Part shown: positions 1 to 6,143 of the stretch, one piece after another
Layout: every line of letters starts with the position of its first letter
Position numbering within the stretch: the first letter of the stretch is position 1
Assembly: GCA_003133345.1 (NCBI GenBank)
Contig: PKXB01000044.1
Span: 18,215 to 34,501 of the forward strand
DNA: 16,287 nucleotides
Direction: 5' to 3'
Source of the DNA: Hyphomicrobiales bacterium
GTDB lineage: Bacteria > Pseudomonadota > Alphaproteobacteria > Rhizobiales > Xanthobacteraceae
Made by a program: the position numbers and the translations under genes
The notes under the pieces: generated by a model
Told to the model about the DNA's origin: nothing
What the model saw: the letters and a program-made list of their open reading frames with translations, nothing else
Databases searched by the model: none

Positions 1-267
1 ACCACCACCGAAGCCGGCATGCCGAACCTGCAAACGGAAAACTGGTACGGCATGGTCGCGCCCGCAAACACGCCGCCGCAGGTCGTCGCCGCGCTGAACA
101 AGGCGGCGGTCGAGGCCATGAAGGACCCCGAAGTGATTTCCAAGCTTTCGAGCCAGGGCGCGATCTTGGTGGGCGATACGCCGGAGCAATTCCGGTCTTA
201 TATCGCCAGCGAAACCAAGAAATGGGCGATGGTGATCAAGGACGCTGGCGTGCCGGTCCAGAAATAG
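1..267 (+). CDS. Bug/TctC-family tripartite tricarboxylate transporter substrate-binding protein, C-terminal fragment (cut by window edge)
   Basis: This is the last 88 codons of a periplasmic solute receptor of the Bug (TctC) family, which binds small carboxylates and other acids. The reading frame is open from the first base of the window, so the gene starts upstream and its signal peptide is not visible. The visible part has the usual family C-terminus: a W-Y-G-M-V-A-P-A segment, then T-P-P-Q-V-V-A-A-L-N-K helix, a P-E-V-I-S-K-L helix, and the closing T-P-E-Q-F...E-T-K-K-W segment. The next gene starts 4 bases after the stop codon, so the two are probably cotranscribed. No TctA/TctB membrane subunits lie in the window. 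Family assignment is firm; the ligand is unknown. Confidence 0.88.
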   Translation, partial: TTTEAGMPNLQTENWYGMVAPANTPPQVVAALNKAAVEAMKDPEVISKLSSQGAILVGDTPEQFRSYIASETKKWAMVIKDAGVPVQK

Positions 268-271
268 GACG

Positions 272-898
272 GTGTCGTCCAACCCGCAAAACTTCGTGCT
301 GCGCTCGACGCTGACCTCGCCGTTCGGGCGCAAGGTGCGCATGGCGATCGACGTGCTGGGCCTCAACGATCGCATCACGCTGGTGCCGGCCGATACGCTC
401 GACGAGAACGATACGCTGCGGCAGCAGAACCCGCTCGGCAAGATGCCCTGCCTCGTGCTGGCCGATGGCAGCACGATCTACGACAGCGGCGTGATCATCG
501 AGTTTTTGGCTGACGTGGCTGGCACCGACCGCTTGTTGCCGGCGAGCGGCCCTGCCCGCTTCAAGGCGCTGACGCTGGCGCGGCTGGCCGACGGCATTAC
601 CGAGGCCGCGATATTGGTGGTCTATGAGGGCCGCTTCCGCGATCCGGGCGCCCATTCGGAACGCTGGCTCGCCCATCAGCGCGGCAAGATCACCCGCGCG
701 CTCGCCGCTTTCGAAAAATCGCCGCCCGATCCGGGCAAGACCGATATCATTACGATCGGGCTCGCTTGCGCGCTCGGTTATCTCGACTGGCGCAAGCCGG
801 GGGAATGGCGGCAAGATCATCCGCGGCTCGCCGCCTGGCTCGCGGCCTTCGCCAAGAACGAGCCGGCCTTCGAGCGCACAAGGGCGCCGGCCGTATAA
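272..898 (+). CDS. Glutathione S-transferase family protein
   Basis: A 208-residue cytoplasmic protein with the two-domain GST plan. The N-terminal thioredoxin-like domain covers about residues 8-85, with S-x-F-G-R-K-V-R at the start (helix 1 of the glutathione site), the N-P-L-G-K-M-P-C loop with its cis-proline near residue 59, and D-S-G-V-I-I-E-F-L holding the usual glutathione-gamma-Glu-binding Ser after an acidic residue. The rest is the helical C-terminal domain. The start is GTG at 272, just 4 bases after the preceding stop, with a weak AGGA close upstream. GSTs in catabolic operons can isomerise or cleave ring products or detoxify intermediates, which would fit the LigI-like neighbour. 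Substrate and catalytic type are not determined. Confidence 0.87.
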   Translation: MSSNPQNFVLRSTLTSPFGRKVRMAIDVLGLNDRITLVPADTLDENDTLRQQNPLGKMPCLVLADGSTIYDSGVIIEFLADVAGTDRLLPASGPARFKALTLARLADGITEAAILVVYEGRFRDPGAHSERWLAHQRGKITRALAAFEKSPPDPGKTDIITIGLACALGYLDWRKPGEWRQDHPRLAAWLAAFAKNEPAFERTRAPAV

Positions 899-911
899 AG
901 GGGCACGTATA

Positions 912-1841
912 ATGGCACCACACACCGCCGACACGCCCGCCGATCCGCCCTATTGGCTGGCGTCGCCGTCGAAACCGAAATTAAGGCTGCCGCGTGGCTC
1001 GTCGGATTCGCATGTTCATATCTTCGGGCCGCGCAAAACGTTTCCCTTTGCGGAAGGCCGCAACTACACGCCGTCCGACGCGACCAAGGAGATGCTGTTC
1101 GCGCTGCATGAGCGGCTCGGCATCGAGCATTGCGTGATCGTGCAGCCGAACTGTCACGGCTACGACAATTCCGTTACCGAGGATGCGATTGCCGCGACCG
1201 GACAGGCCTATCGCGGCATTGCGCTGGTGCATACCGACGTGAGCGACGCCGAGCTCAAGCGGCTCGCGGGTGCCGGGCTGTGCGGTGCGCGTTTCCACTA
1301 CATGAAGCACCTGAGCAAAGGCCCCTCGATCGACGACGCCATCAATTTCAGCAAACGGCTCGCCGATATCGGCTGGCATCTGCAAATTCACATGGAAGCA
1401 AGTCTGATCGCCGACCTCGCGCCCGCGATCAAACGCTCGGCCGTTCCGGTGGCGATCGATCACATCGGGCGCGTCGATGCTTCGCTCGGCCTTAATCAGC
1501 CGGGGTTCGCAAGTTTGCTCAAGCTGATGGATGACAAGAAAATGTGGGTCAAAGTGAGCGGCTGCGACCGCATCACCCGTGCGGGCCCGCCCTATGCCGA
1601 TGCCATTCCGTTCGCGCGCAAGCTGGTAGCGGATTTCGGCGACCGCGTGGTCTGGGGCACCGACTGGCCGCATCCCAATCACCAAGGCCCGATCCCCGAC
1701 GACGGCGCGCTGGTGGACATTCTGGCCGAGATCGCGCCCAGCCAAGCGCAGCGCCAAGCGCTGCTGGTGGACAATCCGCAGCGGCTCTATCGATTTGCGC
1801 CGGCCAAGCGGCGCGCCACCGCGACGGGAGCAAAATCATGA
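912..1841 (+). CDS. Amidohydrolase, LigI / 2-pyrone-4,6-dicarboxylate lactonase-like
   Basis: A 309-residue TIM-barrel hydrolase of the amidohydrolase-2 family. The pattern resembles LigI, which opens the lactone ring of 2-pyrone-4,6-dicarboxylate in protocatechuate 4,5-cleavage. Visible landmarks are S-D-S-H-V-H-I-F-G-P (H34 and H36), V-I-V-Q-P-N-C-H-G-Y-D-N, an Arg/His-rich strand near residues 128-132, I-D-H-I-G-R (H184) and W-G-T-D-W-P-H-P-N (D251), then I-P-D-D-G and a N-P-Q-R-L-Y C-terminus typical of LigI. The frame is open further upstream to 624, but that overlaps the GST gene. ATG at 912 gives a protein of normal family length. The stop overlaps the next start as ATGA. The true substrate may be another pyrone, lactone or cyclic acid. 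Confidence 0.85.
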   Translation: MAPHTADTPADPPYWLASPSKPKLRLPRGSSDSHVHIFGPRKTFPFAEGRNYTPSDATKEMLFALHERLGIEHCVIVQPNCHGYDNSVTEDAIAATGQAYRGIALVHTDVSDAELKRLAGAGLCGARFHYMKHLSKGPSIDDAINFSKRLADIGWHLQIHMEASLIADLAPAIKRSAVPVAIDHIGRVDASLGLNQPGFASLLKLMDDKKMWVKVSGCDRITRAGPPYADAIPFARKLVADFGDRVVWGTDWPHPNHQGPIPDDGALVDILAEIAPSQAQRQALLVDNPQRLYRFAPAKRRATATGAKS

Positions 1842-2638
1842 GCGGACGTTTGCAGGACAGGATCGCGATTGTCACCGGCGCCGGCTGTGTCGGCCCCGGC
1901 TGGGGCAATGGCCGCGCTACCGCGGTGCGCTTCGCCGAGGAAGGCGCCAAGATTTTCGCGGTCGACCGCGATCTCGACAGCGTCGCCGAGACGGTCGAAC
2001 GGGTGAAGGCGGCCGGCGGCGATATCGTCACCCATCAATGCGACGTCACCGACAGCGCCGCGGTCGCCGCCATGGTGAAGGCTTGCGTCGAGCGCTTCGG
2101 CCGCATCGACGTGCTGGTCAATAATGTCGGCGGCTCGGCCCATGGCGGGCCGGTGGAAATGAGCGAGGAGGTCTGGGACGCGCAGGTCGATGTCAACTTG
2201 AAGAGCGTGTTCCTCACCTGCAAGCACGTGCTGCCAGTGATGGAGAATCAAAAGGCTGGCTCAATCGTCAACGTGGCCTCGACCTCCGGCATCCGCTTCA
2301 CCGGCGCGTTCCAGGTCGGCTATGCCGCCACCAAGGCGGGCGTGATCCAGCTCTCGCGCGTGGTGGCCGTGCAATATGCCGCCAAGGGTATCCGCGTTAA
2401 CACCGTCATTCCGGGGCAGTTGCACACGCCGATGGTGGAGGCGCGGCTCGCCAAACAGCGCGCCGGCGGTGATATCGAAGCCTTGCTGGCGCAGCGGCTG
2501 GAGCGCATTCCGGCCGGCTTCATGGGCGACGGCCGCGACACCGCCAATGCGGCGTTGTTCCTCGCCTCCGACGAGGCGCGCTTCGTCACCGGCACGGAGA
2601 TCGTGGTGGACGGCGGGATGACGGTGCGCTGCGATTAG
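1838..2638 (+). CDS. Short-chain dehydrogenase/reductase (SDR), probably NAD-dependent
   Basis: A 266-residue classical SDR. The nucleotide-binding loop starts T-G-A-G at residues 13-16 but carries an insertion (C-V-G-P-G-W-G-N-G-R-A) compared with the usual TGxxxGxG. D43 at the end of strand 2 (F-A-V-D-R-D) favours NAD, although the Arg after it leaves NADP possible. N-N-V-G-G is at 95-99, and the likely catalytic set is N120, S148, Y162 and K166 (Y-A-A-T-K). The end carries F-V-T-G-T-E-I-V-V-D-G-G-M. ATG at 1838 overlaps the previous stop and has GGGAG at 1826-1830 as ribosome site. In context it would oxidise an alcohol or dihydrodiol, or reduce a ketone, in the same pathway as the LigI-like enzyme. 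Substrate unknown. Confidence 0.92.
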   Translation: MSGRLQDRIAIVTGAGCVGPGWGNGRATAVRFAEEGAKIFAVDRDLDSVAETVERVKAAGGDIVTHQCDVTDSAAVAAMVKACVERFGRIDVLVNNVGGSAHGGPVEMSEEVWDAQVDVNLKSVFLTCKHVLPVMENQKAGSIVNVASTSGIRFTGAFQVGYAATKAGVIQLSRVVAVQYAAKGIRVNTVIPGQLHTPMVEARLAKQRAGGDIEALLAQRLERIPAGFMGDGRDTANAALFLASDEARFVTGTEIVVDGGMTVRCD

Positions 2639-2645
2639 CGCTCCG

Positions 2646-2672
2646 TTCCCTCCGCCTGAAAGGGGGAGGGAA
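2646..2672. repeat. Palindromic hairpin between convergent genes (REP-like or terminator)
   Basis: TTCCCTCC at 2646-2653 pairs with GGAGGGAA at 2665-2672. After one G-G mismatch, three more pairs (CCT with AGG) close on a GAA loop. It lies in the 43-base gap between the SDR gene and the convergent aldolase-like gene. Neither strand has a T-run directly after the stem, so it is not a standard intrinsic terminator. It resembles the hairpin at 15430-15457. Confidence 0.5.
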
Positions 2673-2681
2673 GAAAAAAGA

Positions 2682-3638
2682 TTACGCCGCGTCGCGGCCA
2701 GCGTCCTTGCCGAGAAGTCCCGCTTCCACCAGCGCGACGCGGATGCGCGTGATCTCGGCGCGCTCGAGCTTCACCAGCGGCGGGCGCACCACCGCGCGCG
2801 GCAATTTGCCGAGCAGCACCAGCGCTTCCTTCATGCGGTTGTGCATGTCGACGAACGGGTCGGCGTAGAACACCTGCGCGGTCGGCTCGATGCGGTCGTT
2901 GAGCCGTTTGGCCTCCGCCATGTCGTTCTTCTGCACGGCGCGAAACATCTGCGCCTGCAGATCGGCGATCACGCTGCCCGAACCCGAGAGCAAGCCGTTG
3001 GGGCCGAGCACCAGCGAGGACAACAGCCATGAGCTGTGGGTGGTGAGTACGTTCACCGGCCGCGGCAGATTTTGCAGCGTGCGGATGTGCCACTCGTGGT
3101 GCGGCACGTTGCCGATCCAGTCCTTGATGGCGCGGATGGTCGGCACCTCCTCGCAAAGTTTGAGCAGCGTGTCCTTCGGGTAGCCCTGCCCCGTGGCGAG
3201 CGGATACTGGAACACAATCAGCGGCAGGTCGGTGGCGTCGGCGATGCGCTTGAAATGCGCGAGCGCCATCGCCGGCGACTGGCCCAGCGTGAACGGCGCC
3301 AGCGGAAACACCAGCAGCGCCGAGGCGCCGCCCTGCGCCGCCATGCGCGCGATGCGCGCGGCTTCCAGGCTGCCATCGGCCCAGATGCCGTTGACCAGCG
3401 GCAGGCGGCCGCCGATTTCGTCCTATGCGATCTCGAGCACGCGCCGCTGCTCCTCGAACGTGCAGGAGGCGACCTCGGTCGAGTGCGCGTTGATGGTGAC
3501 GGCGGAAAGACCTTCGACCGCGGCCACGTCGCGCAGATGCTTGCGGAAGCTCAACTCGTCGATCGACAGATCGTTCTCGAACGGCAGCAGCACCGCCGGG
3601 ATCACGCCCTTGGGAACATAGTTCGCGTGCCGTGGCAT
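2682..3638 (-). pseudogene. Dihydrodipicolinate synthase / N-acetylneuraminate lyase family protein, interrupted by an in-frame amber codon
   Basis: Read from 3638 down to 2682 this is one continuous frame of 318 codons, the normal size of the DapA/NanA class I aldolase family, except for a TAG at 3425-3423 (codon 72). The 71 codons before it (G-V-I-P-A-V-L-L-P-F-E-N, then N-A-H-S-T-E-V where many members have GTTGE) and the codons after it (D-E-I-G-G-R-L-P-L-V-N-G-I) join without any shift. Tyr near residue 145 (V-F-Q-Y-P) and the likely Schiff-base Lys near 172 (R-A-I-K-D-W-I-G-N) are kept. The ATG at 3638 has a strong AAGGAGG site 6 bases upstream, and iclR ends 23 bases upstream. An internal ATG at 3344 could give a 220-residue fragment lacking the first barrel strands. 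It is either a real nonsense mutation or a base error. The intact enzyme would cleave or form a pyruvate or 2-keto-acid aldol product. Confidence 0.85.
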
Positions 3639-3644
3639 GGCCTG

Positions 3645-3651
3645 CCTCCTT
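3645..3651 (-). promoter_or_regulatory. Strong Shine-Dalgarno for the interrupted aldolase-family gene
   Basis: The minus strand reads AAGGAGG here, 6 bases before the ATG at 3638. It fixes the start of the split gene and shows that translation signals remain intact although the frame is broken. Confidence 0.75.
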
Positions 3652-3661
3652 ATCCAAACAT

Positions 3662-4549
3662 CTAAACGGCCGCCCTTATGCGCGGCTCGGGTTCACCAGC
3701 ATAGCCGAATTCAGCCGACAGGCGGTCGGCGGCGGCGCGCACGATGCGCGCACGTTTCTGCAAGGCCTCGATCGACAACCGCCAGACCGGGCCGGATATG
3801 CCGATGGCGCCGATCACCTGTCCGCTGAAATTGCGCACCGGCAGCGCCGCGCAACGCAGTTCCGAATCGAACTCGCCATCGTCAACGGCTAAGCCCGCGC
3901 GCCGCACCTCGGCGATCTCGCGCGCGAGCTGCTCGGCCGAGGTGATCGACTTCGGCGTATAGGCCTTGAGCTCGGCGCGTTGCAGATAGCGTGCGAATTG
4001 GTCGGGGGCCAAGGCGGCCAGCATGATCTTGCCGAGCGCGGTGCAATGGGCCGGCCGCACCACGCCGACGCGGTCGGTCAATTGGAAGGCGCCCGGCCCG
4101 CTGGTGCGCGCCAGCACCACCACGGCGTCGCCCATCGGCACCGAGAAATGCGCGCTTTCGCCGGTGGCGCGCGCCAGGTCGTCGAGCACCGGCGTGGCGA
4201 GACTCATCATTTCGATCTCGTCGAGCGCGCTCGCCGCCAGCGCAAACAGCGGGCGGCCGATGCGGTAGCGCTTTGAGTCCTTCAACTGCCGCACATAGCC
4301 GAGCGACACCATCGTTTTCACCAGATGGAAGGTGGTGGAATTGTGCAGGCCGACGCGCTTGCTCAATTCGGCAAGCCCGATGCCGTCGCGGTTGCGCGCT
4401 ATCTCTTCGATGATCGCGAAGGCGCGACCGATCGACTGCACACCGCCGCGCGCCTGCCCGGCGCCCACGTCGCCGAAGTCGCGGATTTCGGCAATACGGG
4501 CCCGCGGTAGCCGGCCGCTCGCGGGCTTCTGTTTGGTTCGTACCGTCAC
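3662..4549 (-). CDS. IclR-family transcriptional regulator
   Basis: A 295-residue regulator. Residues about 36-95 form the IclR winged helix-turn-helix (S-I-G-R-A-F-A-I-I-E-E-I at the start, then L-A-E-L-S-K-R-V-G-L-H-N-S-T-T-F-H-L-V as the HTH), and about 110-285 form the ligand-binding GAF-like domain. It ends with the family signature region: E-L-R-C-A-A-L-P-V-R then G-A-I-G-I-S-G-P. A basic N-terminal arm of about 35 residues is longer than usual. The start is GTG at 4549, behind a GGGAGACAGG stretch. It is divergent from the Mo-hydroxylase operon and upstream of the aldolase-like gene, so it very likely controls one or both in response to a pathway acid. Whether it activates or represses cannot be read from sequence. 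Confidence 0.93.
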   Translation of the reverse strand: MTVRTKQKPASGRLPRARIAEIRDFGDVGAGQARGGVQSIGRAFAIIEEIARNRDGIGLAELSKRVGLHNSTTFHLVKTMVSLGYVRQLKDSKRYRIGRPLFALAASALDEIEMMSLATPVLDDLARATGESAHFSVPMGDAVVVLARTSGPGAFQLTDRVGVVRPAHCTALGKIMLAALAPDQFARYLQRAELKAYTPKSITSAEQLAREIAEVRRAGLAVDDGEFDSELRCAALPVRNFSGQVIGAIGISGPVWRLSIEALQKRARIVRAAADRLSAEFGYAGEPEPRIRAAV

Positions 4550-4759
4550 TTGACCTGTCTCCCGTTGCCTCGGCGCAGGGTCTGCGCCCGCAGCCGTTCG
4601 AGGAATCGGTAATTTTGCGGTTGCGATAATGCGATAGGGACTTTAACCATATCGGTGACGGATCGACAATATCGCACTGCGACGCTGGCGCCCCTTGGCG
4701 CGGCGGTGGGGGCGGGGCACAACAAAACGATCGCGCAACCGGGCTTGGCGTAGCGTTTC
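4550..4759. promoter_or_regulatory. Divergent control region between iclR and the Mo-hydroxylase operon
   Basis: These 210 bases hold no gene and must carry both divergent promoters. Visible structure: GGCGCA/TGCGCC inverted repeat with a 5-base spacer at 4572-4588 near the iclR start; TTGCGATA and ATGCGATA in direct tandem at 4621-4636; ATATCG repeated 20 bases apart at 4649 and 4669; and an 11-base palindrome TCGCA-C-TGCGA at 4672-4682. The pentamer TGCGA, in either orientation, occurs four times within 61 bases. These are plausible IclR binding sites. I could not place a convincing -35/-10 pair. Confidence 0.5.
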
Positions 4760-5659
4760 ATGAAAGCAGCACCGTTCGAGTATTCCCGCGCGGCCGACAT
4801 CGACGAAGCTTGTGCGTGGCTCGCGGCCGACGACAGCGCGCGCGTGATCGCCGGCGGGCAAACGCTGGTGCCGATGATGGTGATGCGGCTGGCGCGCCCT
4901 ACCCGGCTGATCGACATCAACCGCATCGCCGCCCTGTCCTATATCCGTAACGATGGCGACGGCGTCGCCATCGGCGCCACCACGCGGCAATGCGTGGTCG
5001 AGCGCGATGCGCTGGTCGCCGCCCAAGTCCCCCTGCTGGCGCGCGCGATCCCGAACATCGGCCACGCCGCCACCCGCGCGCGCGGCACCATCGGCGGCTC
5101 GCTCGCCAATGCCGATCCGGCGGCGGAACTGCCGCTGATTGCGATCACGCTCGATGCGGTATTGAGCTACCGCGCCGGCGAAGAGACCGCCGAGATTCCG
5201 GCGCGCGAGTTCTTCATCGGCCCGATGATCACAACTCTGCCGGCCGGCGGGTGCCTCACCGGCGTGCGTTTCTCGGTTTGGCAGGGTGAAAAGATCGGCG
5301 TCGGATTTCACGAAGTGAACGCAAGGCGCAGCGACTTCGCTTTCGTGTCGGCGGCGGCGCAGGTCGAGCTCGGCGCCGACGGCAAGTGCAAACGCATCGC
5401 CATCGGCGTCGGTGCGGCCACCGATTTCCCGATGCGGCTGGATAGCGCGGAGCAGCAACTCACGGGCAGCACGCTCGATGCCAAGGAGGTGGACGCGGCG
5501 GTGCGCGAGGCGCTGGCCGATATCGACGCGCTGGCCGATCTGCACGCCTCGGCCGAGTACCGCCGCCGCGCCGCGATCAATCTCGCCAGCCGCGCCGTTG
5601 CGGATGCCGTCAGCCACGCGCAAGGGAAAAAAGCCCAAAGGAACGCGGATGCGCATTGA
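4760..5659 (+). CDS. Xanthine dehydrogenase/CO dehydrogenase-family FAD-binding subunit (CoxM-like)
   Basis: A 299-residue flavoprotein subunit of a three-part molybdenum hydroxylase. It passes electrons from the [2Fe-2S] subunit through FAD to an acceptor. The two FAD-binding glycine motifs are present: A-G-G-Q-T-L at residues 31-36 and T-I-G-G-S-L-A-N at 110-117, followed by D-P-A-A-E-L-P. The C-terminal CO_deh_flav_C-type domain (R-R-S-D-F-A-F-V, then I-G-V-G-A-A) follows. Length fits the family (about 280-300). It is the first gene of the plus-strand block, and its last 11 bases overlap the start of the [2Fe-2S] subunit. The ATG at 4760 is the start used; no clear ribosome site precedes it. 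Confidence 0.94.
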   Translation: MKAAPFEYSRAADIDEACAWLAADDSARVIAGGQTLVPMMVMRLARPTRLIDINRIAALSYIRNDGDGVAIGATTRQCVVERDALVAAQVPLLARAIPNIGHAATRARGTIGGSLANADPAAELPLIAITLDAVLSYRAGEETAEIPAREFFIGPMITTLPAGGCLTGVRFSVWQGEKIGVGFHEVNARRSDFAFVSAAAQVELGADGKCKRIAIGVGAATDFPMRLDSAEQQLTGSTLDAKEVDAAVREALADIDALADLHASAEYRRRAAINLASRAVADAVSHAQGKKAQRNADAH

Positions 5660-6143
5660 GCTCAATGTCAACGGCACGCTGCACGAAATCGAGGTTGAAC
5701 CGCGCACCACTTTGCTCGATTGCCTGCGCGACCTGCTCGATCTCAAGGGCGCGCATGCCGGCTGCGAGCACGGCGTCTGCGGGGCCTGCACCGTGCTGTT
5801 CGACGGCGTGGCGGTGCGCTCCTGCCTGATGTTTGCTGCGCAGGCGGCGGGAACGCCGATCACCACCATCGAGGGCGTCACGCCCGGCCCCGGCGAATTG
5901 TCGCCGATCCAGGACGCCTTTTGCGAAACCCACGGCACGCAATGCGGCTATTGCACGCCGGCCATGGTCCTGGTCGCACACGCGCTGCTCGCCGACAATC
6001 CGGAGCCGACGCGCGACCAGATCGTCGAGGCGATCTCCGGCAATATCTGCCGCTGCACCGGTTATGCGCAAATCGTGGAAGCGATCGCGCTCGCCGCCGA
6101 GCGCATGCGCGGCGCCAATAGGCCTCGGAGCTTAAGCAAATGA
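5649..6143 (+). CDS. [2Fe-2S] iron-sulfur subunit of Mo hydroxylase (CoxS-like)
   Basis: A 164-residue protein with two [2Fe-2S] clusters. The N-terminal plant-ferredoxin-type cluster uses C39, C44, C47 and C59 (C-E-H-G-V-C-G-A-C, then S-C). The C-terminal helical cluster uses C99, C102, C134 and C136 (C-G-Y-C ... C-R-C with 31 residues between pairs). All eight ligands are present, so this subunit looks fully functional. The frame is open upstream to 5412 inside the FAD gene, but ATG at 5649 with AAAGGA just before it gives the standard family N-terminus. The stop overlaps the next start (ATGA), which suggests translational coupling. It carries electrons from the Mo centre to FAD. Confidence 0.95.
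   Translation: MRIELNVNGTLHEIEVEPRTTLLDCLRDLLDLKGAHAGCEHGVCGACTVLFDGVAVRSCLMFAAQAAGTPITTIEGVTPGPGELSPIQDAFCETHGTQCGYCTPAMVLVAHALLADNPEPTRDQIVEAISGNICRCTGYAQIVEAIALAAERMRGANRPRSLSK

Noticed and set aside
624..911. N-terminal extension of the LigI-like protein (open frame from 624)
   Set aside because: It overlaps the GST gene in another frame and has Arg/Ser-rich shadow composition. The family N-terminus begins after ATG 912.
2635..3657. Long 340-codon minus-strand frame across the aldolase-like gene
   Set aside because: It is in a different frame from the recognisable enzyme and has the Arg/Gly/Ala-rich make-up of a shadow. It does not rescue the amber codon.
4643..5938. 431-codon minus-strand open frame opposite the FAD and Fe-S subunit genes
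   Set aside because: It lies antisense to two well-recognised genes and has no family features; a typical high-GC shadow.
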